Assembly: GCA_902774795.1 (NCBI GenBank)
Contig: CACYKA010000015.1
Coordinates: 1-64,000 of the forward strand
Reading direction: 5' to 3'
Source: an uncultured Prevotellaceae bacterium
GTDB lineage: Bacteria; Bacteroidota; Bacteroidia; Bacteroidales; Bacteroidaceae
Length of the DNA stretch: 64,000 nucleotides
A program made the position numbers and the translations under genes. Below, one piece after another: positions 24,547 through 34,067 of this stretch (position 1 is the stretch's first letter; every line of letters begins with the position of its first letter). Under the pieces are notes generated by a model that was not told the DNA's origin, did no database searches, and worked only from the letters and a program-made list of their open reading frames with translations.

Positions 24547-26358
24547 ATGGCCATCTTTTTACGTCCCATAATGACACGTATGTTCCTGTTCATGTACCTG
24601 CTGGGTATCATGAGCAGCATACTCACCATCCCTCCATACAAGACGGCACACATGTATGAATGGGCTCCCTACGAGCTCTTTGCCGACGTGTATATCATCA
24701 GCGCAATATGGCTGCTGATAAAGGGGCTGCTATACAGGAAGGAGGCGAAAGACTGGAAGAGGAAAACCTGCAACTGGATATACAGAATACTGCTGACCGT
24801 CTTCTACATAGCGACATACATCCTGTATATTGCTGACACTTTCTGCTTTGTAAAGTTTGGCAGCACCCTCAACCCTTCGATGCTGCTGCTGATAGGAGAG
24901 ACAACAGGCAACGAGGCAGGCGAATTCCTGCAGAGCTATGTTACGCCCGACATCATACTGAGTGAAGTGGGGCTTATTGCATTGGTGCCGTTGCTGCATG
25001 CAGCAAGTTTCATGGTTAAAGGTTTCAAGATTCAAGATTCAAGTTTCAAATGGGCTTACAACTTGGCGGCAGGGTTGGTTATTGTGGCTGTGGGTGTTTG
25101 TGTTTATCTTACATTCCCTAACAAGAAGATGTATGCCCACACGATGTCGCTTGATACAATAGGTCAGGTGGAGCACTCGCTGGCATATCGTCCTCATACA
25201 GAGATGTACCAGCCTCCGATGCGACTGGCATTTTCAATACGATGCAACCAACTGGTGGCACAGCAGCTTGACAGACTCATGAATACCATAGGAAAAGCAG
25301 AGGTTGACAGCTGTTCGGTAAAGAGCCCAGAGATAGTGCTTATTATAGGCGAGAGCCACAACAAACGCCACTCGCAGCTTTACGGCTACGAAAAAGCCAA
25401 CATGCCCAATCAGACACGTCTGGAGAAAGAAGGGCGGCTGACGAAGTTTGACGATGTCGTTGCCCCATGGAACCTTACCAGCTTTGTATTCAAGCTCTTC
25501 ATGACCACATATTGCGTCGGCGACAAGGGAGAATGGTGCGACTACCCGCTGTTCTGCGAGATATTCCGCAAGGCAGGCTATCATGTCAGCTTCCTCACCA
25601 ACCAGTTCCAGACGAAAGCAAAGCAGGAGGTGTATGACTTCTCTGGCGGCTTCTTCATCAACAACGAAGAACTTTCGAAGGTGCAGTTCGACACCCGCAA
25701 CGGAAGGCTGCATGTCTTCGACGAAGGACTGCTGAAAGAATATGACGCCATAGCCGACACCACACGCAGCAACGGGCTGGAAGCAAAGGGACAACTGCAT
25801 ATCTTCCACCTGATGGGAATGCATGTGACCTACCGCATACGCTGTCCGAACCGCATGAAGAAATGGGGAGTGGGCGAATATCCTAACGATACTGACATAC
25901 CGCCAAAGAGGCGAAAGGTGCTTGCCGACTACGACAACAGCGTATGGTATAACGACAGCGTCGTGAACCAGATAGTGGAGCGCTTCAAAAACGACGATGC
26001 CATCGTAATATACGTCCCTGACCACGGCGAAGAGGTCTTCGGTCCAGGAGCACGCCATTTCTTTGGCAGGATGCACGATGCCGTCATCAACAAACGCCTT
26101 GCCGACGAGGAGTTCCGCATCCCGATGTGGATATACACTACCCCACTCTATGCCAAGAACCACCCGGACGTTGTTGAAGCCATCAAGAAAGCGGCACCAA
26201 AGAAATATATGACGGACGCGCTGAGTCACCTGCTCATGGGACTGGCAGGCATCCATACGCCATACTACAATCCAAGGTACGACCTGCTCTCGCCGGAATA
26301 TGACGAGAAGCGTCCGCGACTACTGAAAAACAAGACAGACTATGACACTCTTAAATAG
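24547..26358 (+). CDS. membrane phosphoethanolamine-transferase-like sulfatase-fold protein
   Basis: 603 residues. About five N-terminal membrane segments (to ~190) precede a periplasmic alkaline-phosphatase-fold domain. Visible are IVLIIGESHNKRHSQLYGY at the first metal site, PWNLTSFVFKLFMTTYC where the EptA nucleophile threonine lies, and IVIYVPDHGEEVFG for the later metal ligands. The family transfers phosphoethanolamine or similar groups to lipid A or glycans. The exact acceptor is unknown. A short repeat-derived insert (FKIQDSSFK) sits in a loop at residues ~159-168. The stop overlaps the next gene by 17 bases. Confidence 0.85.
   Translation: MAIFLRPIMTRMFLFMYLLGIMSSILTIPPYKTAHMYEWAPYELFADVYIISAIWLLIKGLLYRKEAKDWKRKTCNWIYRILLTVFYIATYILYIADTFCFVKFGSTLNPSMLLLIGETTGNEAGEFLQSYVTPDIILSEVGLIALVPLLHAASFMVKGFKIQDSSFKWAYNLAAGLVIVAVGVCVYLTFPNKKMYAHTMSLDTIGQVEHSLAYRPHTEMYQPPMRLAFSIRCNQLVAQQLDRLMNTIGKAEVDSCSVKSPEIVLIIGESHNKRHSQLYGYEKANMPNQTRLEKEGRLTKFDDVVAPWNLTSFVFKLFMTTYCVGDKGEWCDYPLFCEIFRKAGYHVSFLTNQFQTKAKQEVYDFSGGFFINNEELSKVQFDTRNGRLHVFDEGLLKEYDAIADTTRSNGLEAKGQLHIFHLMGMHVTYRIRCPNRMKKWGVGEYPNDTDIPPKRRKVLADYDNSVWYNDSVVNQIVERFKNDDAIVIYVPDHGEEVFGPGARHFFGRMHDAVINKRLADEEFRIPMWIYTTPLYAKNHPDVVEAIKKAAPKKYMTDALSHLLMGLAGIHTPYYNPRYDLLSPEYDEKRPRLLKNKTDYDTLK
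25021..25050 (+). repeat. in-frame TTCAAGA repeat inside the phosphoethanolamine-transferase-like gene
   Basis: GTTTCAAGATTCAAGATTC and AAGTTTCAAA form 7-nt units that encode FKIQDSSFK between membrane segments. The opposite strand carries TTGAA units with TGA. Confidence 0.75.
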
Positions 26359-27424
26359 AGCAGAATGTTCAGCATTGAGGGGCATTGCCATCATCGGCAT
26401 CTTCATGCATAACTACCTCCATTGGCTCAGGCCTATGGTGAAGGAGAACGAATACCAGTTCCACGAGCATAATGCCGACCGTTTCTGGTTTATCCTTACC
26501 CACCCCGACCAAGACTTTATCTACCACCTCTTCTCGTTCTTCGGCCACTATGGGGTACCAGTGTTCGTCTTCCTCAGCGGCTACGGACTGTACCTGAAGT
26601 ACGAAAGCGGAACTACGGAATCAAGGAATAACGGAATATGGGAGTTTATGAAGAGTCACTACAAGAAGCTCTTCCCCATGATGTTCTTGGGCTTTGCCGT
26701 TTTTGCTATGGTTGACTGGCTGACGCCAGGGCATCACCACTGGACGTGGGATGCTATCATCGAGCAACTCACTATGACCATAAACCTCTTCCCCGACCCT
26801 GATCATCGCATCTGGCCTGGACCATACTGGTTCTTCGGACTTATGATGGAGCTGTATCTTGTATATCGCCTGCTGCTCTACCGCCGTCACTGGGGTTGGA
26901 ACGTAGGACTCATCATCTGTTGTATGGCCATTCAAGCCTTGTGTTGGAACGATCCCGAAGGAGATGCCATCAACCGCATACGCTACAACTTCATGGGCAA
27001 CATGATGCCATTCGGAATGGGTCTGCTGATAGCCAGGATTCAAGGTTCAAGATTCAAGGTTCAAGGTTCAAACGCCACTTTCAACTTTCAACTTTCAACT
27101 TTCAACTTTATAATTGCGGTGACCGCAATTATACTCCTCTCCTTCAACTTCTGGACGTGGCTCATCATTCCGCTGTTTGTTGTCATCGCTCACATAGGCT
27201 TCATAAAGATGCTCTCCTCCATTCCTGCGGCAGACATTCTTGTGAGGGGTCTTGCATGGGTCGGAGGCATCAGCGCCGCCATCTTCGTCTGCCATCCTAT
27301 CACAAGAAAGATTTTTATTCCCATAAGCCGGAGTGGTGACATCCTCGATGGACTGGTACTTTACATCGTAGCCACCATAATGCTCGCAATGATATTCAAG
27401 AAAATAATAGCCACCCTGAAATGA
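26342..27424 (+). CDS. acyltransferase 3 family membrane protein
   Basis: 360 residues, about ten membrane segments. LRGIAIIGIFMHNYLHW at the N-terminus and FFGHYGVPVFVFLSGYGLYL are acyltransferase_3 hallmarks; the histidine in FMHNY is the likely catalytic base. It probably acylates a surface sugar or lipid-linked glycan. It overlaps the previous gene by 17 bases and the next by four (ATGA), so the three are cotranscribed and probably translationally coupled. A repeat-derived stretch of ~25 residues (Ile-Gln-Gly-Ser... to Phe-Asn-Phe) lies at residues ~232-257 in a loop before a membrane segment. Confidence 0.85.
   Translation: MTLLNRAECSALRGIAIIGIFMHNYLHWLRPMVKENEYQFHEHNADRFWFILTHPDQDFIYHLFSFFGHYGVPVFVFLSGYGLYLKYESGTTESRNNGIWEFMKSHYKKLFPMMFLGFAVFAMVDWLTPGHHHWTWDAIIEQLTMTINLFPDPDHRIWPGPYWFFGLMMELYLVYRLLLYRRHWGWNVGLIICCMAIQALCWNDPEGDAINRIRYNFMGNMMPFGMGLLIARIQGSRFKVQGSNATFNFQLSTFNFIIAVTAIILLSFNFWTWLIIPLFVVIAHIGFIKMLSSIPAADILVRGLAWVGGISAAIFVCHPITRKIFIPISRSGDILDGLVLYIVATIMLAMIFKKIIATLK
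27036..27110 (+). repeat. two in-frame heptamer arrays inside the acyltransferase gene
   Basis: The first part repeats TTCAAGG/TTCAAGA five times and the second repeats TTTCAAC four times, both with a 7-nt period. On the opposite strand every unit contains TGA; the coding frame is open. Confidence 0.9.
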
Positions 27425-28311
27425 AAAGCGTAATACAGATACTTCGTCCACACCAGTGGGTTAAGAACTTCTTTGTCTTCATGCCCCTGTTCTTCGGGCA
27501 TCAGTTGATGAACCTGCCCCTGCTCATCAATACCATAGCGGCATTCTTCGCCTTCTCGTTCGTCGCCTCAAGCATTTACTGCTTCAACGACATCATTGAC
27601 GTTGAGGACGACCGCAGGCACGTAGAGAAATGCAAACGACCCATCGCAAGCGGAAAAATCTCCGTTACGACGGGCTATATCCTTATGTTCCTGATGCTCG
27701 TACTAAGCATTATGATTTCCATGATGCTGCCTTACGAAGCCAAGACAACGACTCTGGAACTGCCGTATATCATAATCATCTACTGGCTGATGGAGATGGC
27801 CTACTGTATCAAGCTGAAACGCATCGCCATCATCGACCTCTGCATTCTCTCCGTAGGTTTCCTTCTGCGCATAGCGGCAGGCGGCGCAGCATCAGGCATC
27901 GTACTGTCCCACTGGCTCATCATGATGACATTCCTGCTGACACTGTTCCTGGGATTTGCAAAGAGAAGGGATGATGTCATAAAATTCCAGAAGACCAAGA
28001 TACCGCCTCGTCACAATACGAAGCGCTACAACCTCACTTTTGTGAACGATGCCACAACGGTGACTGGAAGCGTGATGCTGGTCTGCTACATTATGTACAC
28101 CGTGTCTCCTGAGACAATAGCCAATTTCGACAACCGCTACATATACCTCACGACAATCTTTGTTCTTTTAGGTCTGCTGAGATATATGCAGATAGCCGTA
28201 GTTGACGAAAAAAGCGGCGACCCCACAAAGGTGCTGCTGCGCGACTATTTCACGCAAGTCATCGTCCTCTGCTGGGTCGCCTCCTTCCTGTTCATTATTT
28301 ATATTATATAA
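27421..28311 (+). CDS. UbiA-family prenyltransferase, probable decaprenyl-phosphate phosphoribosyltransferase type
   Basis: 296 residues with about eight membrane helices. The first Asp-rich motif reads CFNDIIDVEDDRRH and is followed by KRPIASG, which resembles the DPPR synthase branch (Rv3806c-like) rather than quinone-type UbiA. The second acidic region is IIDLCILSVGFLLR. The family moves a phosphoribosyl group from PRPP to a polyprenyl phosphate, giving a lipid-linked pentose donor. The partner phosphatase and epimerase genes are not here. It overlaps the acyltransferase by four bases and ends flush against the convergent clpB stop. Confidence 0.75.
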   Translation: MKSVIQILRPHQWVKNFFVFMPLFFGHQLMNLPLLINTIAAFFAFSFVASSIYCFNDIIDVEDDRRHVEKCKRPIASGKISVTTGYILMFLMLVLSIMISMMLPYEAKTTTLELPYIIIIYWLMEMAYCIKLKRIAIIDLCILSVGFLLRIAAGGAASGIVLSHWLIMMTFLLTLFLGFAKRRDDVIKFQKTKIPPRHNTKRYNLTFVNDATTVTGSVMLVCYIMYTVSPETIANFDNRYIYLTTIFVLLGLLRYMQIAVVDEKSGDPTKVLLRDYFTQVIVLCWVASFLFIIYII

Positions 28312-30408
28312 CTAATTCCTAAACACTATCTCTCCGTCCTTGCTGTCGATGGTGATATCCTTGTCCTTCGACACTGCACCTGCAAGCAGTTGTTTGCTGA
28401 GTGCATTGAGCACATCGCGCTGTATTGCACGCTTTACAGGACGTGCGCCAAAGTCTGGGTCGTAACCTGCCTCCGCAAGTGTTGCCACTGCTGCATCCGT
28501 AACCTTCAGCGTGAAGCCCTGTGACTGGAGCATCTTCGCTACGCGGTTCATCTGCAGGCGAACGATATCACTTATCTGTTCCTTCGTAAGCTGACTGAAA
28601 TTGATGATTTCATCGATACGATTGAGGAACTCTGGACGGATAGGCGGCTTCACCATACCATTGCCATCGAGTATCGGAGCCTTGCCATAAAGCTGGTCCT
28701 TCGTCAGGTTGCTCGTCATGATGATGATGGTGTTCTTGAAGTTCACCACCCTACCCTTTGAGTCTGTCAGACGTCCGTCGTCAAGAACCTGCAGGAGGAT
28801 ATTGAACACATCCTGATGTGCCTTCTCTATCTCGTCGAAGAGCACAACGGAATATGGCTTCCTTCGTACAGCTTCCGTCAGCTGACCACCCTCGTCATAT
28901 CCCACATAGCCCGGAGGAGCACCTATCAGTCGTGAAACAGAGTACTTCTCCTGATATTCAGACATATCGATACGCGTCATCAGCGACTCATCGTTGAACA
29001 GGTAGTCAGCCAGAGCCTTCGCCAGTTCCGTCTTACCCACACCAGTGGTACCAAGGAATATGAACGATGCGATAGGACGCTTTGGGTCTTGCAGACCAGC
29101 ACGTGAACGGCGAACGGCATCAGATACGGCAGCGATAGCCTCATCTTGACCTATCACACGATTGTGCAGTTCCTGCTCAAGGTGCAACAGTTTCTCGCGC
29201 TCGCTCTGCATCATACGTGATACTGGTATTCCCGTCCAGCGTGAAACCACTTCTGCTATGTCATCGGCAGTTACCTCTTCCTTAAGGTATTTATTCTCTG
29301 ATGTAGCAGTGGCATTCTGCACCTTTGCCTCCAGTTCCTTCAGCTTGCCGTAGCGTATCTCCGCCACCTTGCCGTAGTTACCCTCACGCTCAGCCTTCTC
29401 TGCCTCGAAGCGCAGGCGTTCCATTTCCTGCTTAGCCTGTTGTACTGACTCAGCCGCATTCTTTTCTTTCACCCACTCAGAGCGCATACGCATCTCCTCG
29501 TCCTGAAGTGCCGAGATGGTCTTGTTCAGCTCTTTCAGCTTCACCTCGTCTTTCTCACGCTTAATGGCCTCACGCTCAATCTCCAACTGCTTCAGTTTAC
29601 GAGTCAGCTCGTCCAGTTCCTCTGGCACGGAATCACGCTCCATACGCAGTTTTGCAGCCGCCTCATCCATAAGGTCTATGGCCTTGTCGGGCAGGAAACG
29701 GTCAGAGATATAACGCTCCGACAGCGTAACGGCCGCTATGCAGGCATCATCCTGAATACGAACTCTGTGGTGGTTCTCGTACTTCTCCTTCAGTCCCCTG
29801 AGGATAGAGATTGCAGACAACTCGTCAGGCTCATCGACCATCACTATCTGGAAACGACGCTCCAGAGCCTTGTCCTTCTCGAAGTACTTTTGGTATTCGT
29901 TCAGCGTCGTAGCACCAATGGCACGCAGCTCACCACGTGCGAGGGCAGGCTTCAGGAGGTTAGCAGCATCCATAGAGCCCTCTCCACCGCCAGCACCCAC
30001 AAGGGTGTGAATCTCATCAATAAAGAGGATAATCTTACCCTGCGACTGGATGACGGCATTGATGACACCCTTCAGACGCTCCTCGAACTCGCCCTTGTAC
30101 TTGGCACCAGCCACGAGGGCACCCATATCGAGGGTGTATATCTCCTTTTCCTTAAGGTTCTCAGGCACGTCACCACGCACGATACGCTGTGCCAAACCTT
30201 CGGCAATGGCTGTCTTACCAGTACCAGGCTCACCTATCAGAATAGGGTTGTTCTTGGTACGTCGTGACAATATCTGCAGCACACGACGAATCTCGTCGTC
30301 CCTGCCTATTACTGGGTCGAGCTTACCATTCCTGGCATCTCCGACCAGATTCTTGCAGAAGCGCTCAAGTGCTTCTTTCGGATTCATTTGTTGTTCTGGA
30401 TTAAACAT
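28312..30408 (-). CDS. clpB: ClpB-type AAA+ disaggregase lacking the N-terminal domain
   Basis: 698 residues, against ~860 for usual ClpB. The first AAA domain has [13 protein letters not shown] and [12 protein letters not shown], a coiled-coil M domain spans ~245-380, and the second AAA domain has [14 protein letters not shown] and [11 protein letters not shown]. The Clp_N repeat domain is absent: the protein starts about 10 residues before [12 protein letters not shown] strong AAGGAG ribosome site precedes this ATG, and no N-domain remnant is readable upstream, so the short form is the gene product. The family threads aggregated proteins with DnaK. TACTTTTG at 30519-30526 on the minus strand is a possible -7 element. 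Confidence 0.9.
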   Translation of the reverse strand: MFNPEQQMNPKEALERFCKNLVGDARNGKLDPVIGRDDEIRRVLQILSRRTKNNPILIGEPGTGKTAIAEGLAQRIVRGDVPENLKEKEIYTLDMGALVAGAKYKGEFEERLKGVINAVIQSQGKIILFIDEIHTLVGAGGGEGSMDAANLLKPALARGELRAIGATTLNEYQKYFEKDKALERRFQIVMVDEPDELSAISILRGLKEKYENHHRVRIQDDACIAAVTLSERYISDRFLPDKAIDLMDEAAAKLRMERDSVPEELDELTRKLKQLEIEREAIKREKDEVKLKELNKTISALQDEEMRMRSEWVKEKNAAESVQQAKQEMERLRFEAEKAEREGNYGKVAEIRYGKLKELEAKVQNATATSENKYLKEEVTADDIAEVVSRWTGIPVSRMMQSEREKLLHLEQELHNRVIGQDEAIAAVSDAVRRSRAGLQDPKRPIASFIFLGTTGVGKTELAKALADYLFNDESLMTRIDMSEYQEKYSVSRLIGAPPGYVGYDEGGQLTEAVRRKPYSVVLFDEIEKAHQDVFNILLQVLDDGRLTDSKGRVVNFKNTIIIMTSNLTKDQLYGKAPILDGNGMVKPPIRPEFLNRIDEIINFSQLTKEQISDIVRLQMNRVAKMLQSQGFTLKVTDAAVATLAEAGYDPDFGARPVKRAIQRDVLNALSKQLLAGAVSKDKDITIDSKDGEIVFRN

Positions 30409-30518
30409 AGTCTCTTTCTCCTTTCAATTATGTTAAACTTATCTGCAAACGAATCCGCAAACCCCATACCATACGCCCTATCACCGCCACTTTGACACCA
30501 AAATCCGCCAAAGTGACA

Positions 30519-30526
30519 CAAAAGTA
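30519..30526 (-). promoter_or_regulatory. possible clpB -7 element
   Basis: TACTTTTG on the minus strand about 110 bases upstream of the clpB ATG. No -33 element at the usual spacing is seen. Confidence 0.35.
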
Positions 30527-30535
30527 TTTATCACC

Positions 30536-30890
30536 TCACACGGATAGCACCGATAACACAGATTATTAGGTTTTTTCCCGCAGATATTGCAGAAATGGCA
30601 GAAATATTTTAACAAAAACATAAAAAACACCCTCTCATAGGATTGTGTCCCTTTCAGGGCCTTACGCCGCTACTGTCAGCTTGTATGCACACAAACAAGC
30701 TTGCAGCCATACATGCTGACATCATCGGCACCTACCAAGGTAGGTCTATCCTACAGAGGGCAAAAACATCGATTGTTATCACAATCTCAAAAACCAAATC
30801 AACTGTTAGACTGACTGACAGGAACCAAATCAACTATTAAATTGAATGATAAGAAATTTGAGGGAGCCAAATAGTATAGTATGTTTTTCA
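30536..30890. repeat. intergenic repeats and hairpin upstream of clpB
   Basis: No gene is visible here. It holds CACACGGATAGCACC- and CCGCAGATATTGCAGAAA-type dispersed repeats, a hairpin whose arms TGTCAGCTTGTATGC (about 30676-30690) and GCCATACATGCTGACA close at about 30723, and two 31-nt-spaced copies of AACCAAATCAACTRTTA (30792 and 30823). The TGTCAG head links the hairpin to the element that follows. Confidence 0.55.
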
Positions 30891-31051
30891 AGCTTTGTAA
30901 AAAGCTGGTGTTTTTACCCATGTCAGTATGTAAGGTCTCTGCAAGAGACTATGATGTGAGGTAGATATTTTTATCTATAAGCTTGTTTATAAGTAAAAAT
31001 AGATACCTTGCATCATAAAAGGGCTGTAAGCACTTACATACTGATATGGGT
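30891..31051. repeat. cloverleaf-like inverted-repeat element A
   Basis: A hairpin AGCTTT-GTAA-AAAGCT with TGGTGTTTTT (30891-30915) precedes it. Outer arms of 19 bases (30916-30934 and 31033-31051) pair with one G-U. Inside lie a small perfect hairpin GTCTCT-GCA-AGAGAC (30935-30949) and a long imperfect hairpin (30951-30973 with 30994-31016). No protein is encoded. The same architecture, with different sequence, occurs at 36220-36374. Confidence 0.7.
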
Positions 31052-31130
31052 GTTTTTACGGTTTTTGTTTAAAAAACTTTCTGCGATTTCAGCGCTTTCT
31101 GCGGGACAGAAAATATCCTTAAGAAAAAGA

Positions 31131-31162
31131 ACCGCCCCCACGAGGAAACTCGCAGGGGCAGT
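31131..31162 (-). terminator. terminator of the secreted-protein gene
   Basis: On the minus strand ACTGCCCCTGCGAG pairs with CTCGTGGGGGCGGT around a four-base loop and is followed by TCTTTTTCTT. Closely related terminators lie at 34017-34050 and 34858-34883. Confidence 0.8.
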
Positions 31163-31201
31163 TGCATTAATGTCGTCCGACGAATGTCAGACCTCTATTT
31201 A

Positions 31202-33163
31202 TTAAAACTCTTCTACATTCAGCATTTCTTCAGAGAACTCAGCCTCACGAGAGAGACCGCCCTCTACTACGTCATCATAGACATTCAATTCTGAAGCAAG
31301 CAGAATGTTGTTTGTTGTAATGTCTACCACCTCAATAATGAAGAGGCCCTTTGATGGCTTGCTAACAATCTGACCGTTCAGGTTATATATCTTACCAGTC
31401 TTTGCAACAGCAGCCTTATTAACATTAACCTCGTTAATGCCTGTTGCTTCTTCAAGACCAATAAAGCCACGAGCTTCACTATTAGCAGTAATCTTTAAGT
31501 AAGCCTTACCTGCTTCAAGCTTATTGCCAGACTTGAGCTGATAGAAACCTACCTTATCATCTTTACTATTCAAAACATAAATGGTAGATTGATCACCCTC
31601 AATTGTTCCATCAGAAATCTTCAGATCAGTATCAATAGCACCAGCAGTCGCAACTGGCAGGTCGTATACACCTTCAGCAGCCTTGAGGACAACACCAGTG
31701 TTAGCAGGAACAGCGTCAACCTTATTAAGAGAAACCGTATTACCACCAGTATACTTTACAGCATAAGCTTCTACACCAACAGGAATCTCAACAGGATATA
31801 TGCTTGAGAATGTTGCGTAACCAGCAGAAGTGATGGTAGCAGAAACTGATTCAGGTATCTGCTCAATTACAATATAATCCAATGCGCTATTATCACCACT
31901 TCCATCTGCTAAATACTTAATCTGAGTACCATCTTCAACATCGTATTCAGATGTGACAACATTCAAATTAGCTCCTGAGACAGTTGCTGCAAACACTTTT
32001 TCCCCCACTCCGATCTTTACGATATAATTTTCATAATCTTTTGAAGCCGAAGTAAATGCGCCGACATAGAATTTGTATTTACCTGCAGCCAAAGTTGTGA
32101 TATTCACATCTTCTGCTGTTTTAGCAGCCTTAGCATTTGAAGCTCTAACTGGAATGTTGCCATAGATTGTTTCTGTAACTCCTGACAGGTTTTCTCCTTC
32201 AGAATAGAAAACAACATTATTTATACTCTTAGTATAAGTAACAGTTTCTACCTTATTATCTTCATCCAGAGTAATTTCCTTTCTGTACTCTTTATCTGTA
32301 GTACCCGCTTCATAGAGCGTTTTTTCCTGAAGAATATAACGAGGATAAGCTATATAAACAACATCCTCTTCGAAAGCTGAACCATCAGAAATTTTAGTCC
32401 CAAGACTAGAATTTAATGTATATTTCCAAGTTGCAGCCTCACGGAACGTGATAGTTACTACAGTAGAACCGTCACTAGCGATTTTTTTACCATCAGAATC
32501 GTCTGATTTATATATATATTTCTTAGTCTCATCATTGTTCAGGAATGATTTCTTCTCAGAAGAAGTAAGCGTAATGCCTGCGCCAACTTCTCCCTCTCCC
32601 TGTGTGGATTCTTTAATTTCTGTTCCACCTTCGTCAACATACTTCACTGTATATTTAACAGCAGAAGCAGATGGATTCTCAACAGTAATACTGGTAAAAT
32701 ATAGATAACGTGCAGGAGTAAACTTAACATCACCATCAGCATTCACAGTATATACATAAGTGTTACCATCCTGTGACTTCAACGTAGCATTGGTTGATGG
32801 ATTAGGATTACCAGTACCTACAATTGTGATAATTTGCCCTGCAGTACATCCAAGCATACCCATTGCTCTGCCACCACCATTGAATTGATATAGTCCACCA
32901 GTTCTAAGTAACCATTTAGTACCCGTTTGGAGTATAAATTTCGAATTTATTGATACACCTTCTACAGAGCACGTTCCCATAGATACATTATCAATCTTTG
33001 CGACTTCACTGGAAATTGTTACAGTCTTATCTCCAGAGAAACCCGCATCTTGATACATCGCGATAAAATCAATAGACCATTCATCACCTGCCCACGCATT
33101 TGCTCCTACCATCAGCAGGGCTGCGACGAGGAGCGTCTTAGTTAGTAAATAGAATTTCTTCAT
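31202..33163 (-). CDS. large secreted protein of unknown function
   Basis: 653 residues with a Sec signal peptide (LLVAALLMVGANAWA). A segment VKYVDEGGTEIKES at ~174 resembles MucBP-like repeats. A later domain (ATITSAGYATFSSIYPVEIP ... VPANTGVVLKAAEGVYDLP) is common in secreted Prevotella proteins. The C-terminal YNLNGQIVSKPSKGLFII resembles the widespread Prevotella tail, but an extra ~35-residue acidic tail ending in LNVEEF follows instead of the usual short end. It has a long leader and its own terminator. I cannot assign a function; a surface location is inferred from the signal peptide. Confidence 0.75.
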   Translation of the reverse strand: MKKFYLLTKTLLVAALLMVGANAWAGDEWSIDFIAMYQDAGFSGDKTVTISSEVAKIDNVSMGTCSVEGVSINSKFILQTGTKWLLRTGGLYQFNGGGRAMGMLGCTAGQIITIVGTGNPNPSTNATLKSQDGNTYVYTVNADGDVKFTPARYLYFTSITVENPSASAVKYTVKYVDEGGTEIKESTQGEGEVGAGITLTSSEKKSFLNNDETKKYIYKSDDSDGKKIASDGSTVVTITFREAATWKYTLNSSLGTKISDGSAFEEDVVYIAYPRYILQEKTLYEAGTTDKEYRKEITLDEDNKVETVTYTKSINNVVFYSEGENLSGVTETIYGNIPVRASNAKAAKTAEDVNITTLAAGKYKFYVGAFTSASKDYENYIVKIGVGEKVFAATVSGANLNVVTSEYDVEDGTQIKYLADGSGDNSALDYIVIEQIPESVSATITSAGYATFSSIYPVEIPVGVEAYAVKYTGGNTVSLNKVDAVPANTGVVLKAAEGVYDLPVATAGAIDTDLKISDGTIEGDQSTIYVLNSKDDKVGFYQLKSGNKLEAGKAYLKITANSEARGFIGLEEATGINEVNVNKAAVAKTGKIYNLNGQIVSKPSKGLFIIEVVDITTNNILLASELNVYDDVVEGGLSREAEFSEEMLNVEEF

Positions 33164-33377
33164 AATTGTTTGTTTTTAAAATTAATAAAAAAGTTTATAA
33201 AAATTATATCTAGAATTCTTTTCTTCCTTTATATAAATAATTCGCGCATGCGCGAATGTAACATTCATTAAGTTAATCCTCCGCGCCAAAGCACGGAGAT
33301 TCTGCATCATGTACCTTCATGGGCACCAAACCTTATATAATTTATATAGTAGTTCAAACTTACAAGGGACAAAGATA
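33164..33377 (-). promoter_or_regulatory. long structured leader and -7 element of the secreted-protein gene
   Basis: TATCTTTG on the minus strand (33370-33377) is a good -7 element, giving a leader of about 200 nt. The leader contains the perfect palindrome TTCGCGCATGCGCGAA (33241-33256) and a CTCCG/CGGAG hairpin near 33279-33299. A leader this long could be regulatory; I recognise no known riboswitch. Confidence 0.4.
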
Positions 33378-33489
33378 CAAAATATATTTATTTCGCGCTT
33401 AACACTTTTTCCTTTTTGAAAGAACTGATAACATTTATTAACTTTGTTAACGCACACAGAAATTTCTTTAACTTTTCGCAAGCAAGGAA

Positions 33490-33950
33490 AAGGGCGGTTT
33501 TTATCATCTCACATGGATGGCACTCTATTATTTTAGTTTATTCCCGCAGATAGCGCAGATAGCGCAGAAGTCTTACAAGAACGACTATTAGCCATGCCTG
33601 ACGCTGCACCTGCGGTAAAGGCTTATGGCTAAAGGAGTGCTCAGAGACTCGACAAAGTCAAAGTTTTAAACCTCACACAGATGGCACAGAAACCACAGAT
33701 ACATTCATTCCTCACAGCTCATGCCGTAAACATTTTACGGCTACAGAGAGAGACGCTTGTGTCACTCTGAGAGCGAGCTTTCAAGATGACACATACGGCT
33801 TTCTCTTAACATCGTGCTTTGCACTATGCCTGAGCTGTGAGGAATTTTTCTGCCATATCTGCGAGTTCAGCGGGACTTATAATCCGTGGCATCCGTGGTA
33901 TCCGTGTGAGTAAAAAAGAAGGGGTTTACCGATACGGCGTTTCGTGACCT
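33490..33950. repeat. intergenic repeats including cloverleaf-like element D
   Basis: No gene is visible. TTCCTCACAGCTCA (33708-33721) and its exact complement (33831-33844) enclose CCGTAAA-CAT-TTTACGG (33724-33740), a TGTGTCA/TGACACA hairpin (33758-33793) and GTGC-TTT-GCAC (about 33814-33824). On either side lie copies of the CACAGATGGCACAGA and CGCAGATAGCGCAGA repeat families. A TTAGCCAT/ATGGCTAA hairpin lies near 33588-33635. Confidence 0.6.
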
Positions 33951-34016
33951 TTGATACGCCGTTTCGTGACCTTTGATACGCCGTCTCGTTATTATGTGTC
34001 CTTAGTCGTAAAAAAA

Positions 34017-34050
34017 CAGCCCCTACAAGGAACGAACCTCGCAGGGGCAG
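34017..34050 (-). terminator. terminator of the 34068 gene
   Basis: On the minus strand CTGCCCCTGCGAGG pairs with CCTTGTAGGGGCTG around six bases and is followed by a run of seven T. It is homologous to the terminators at 31131 and 34858. Confidence 0.8.
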
Positions 34051-34067
34051 TTTTTGTTAGCCGTTTG

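Noticed and set aside
30643..30840. Possible small gene in the clpB upstream region
   Set aside because: It runs through hairpin arms and direct repeats, with no ribosome site or family likeness.
31202..31345. Frameshift at the C-terminus of the secreted protein
   Set aside because: The common GLYIxNGKKxVIK-like end is not readable in another frame here; the acidic tail looks like a real alternative end.
33164..33377. Known riboswitch in the long leader
   Set aside because: No recognised aptamer core was seen; only hairpins can be stated.
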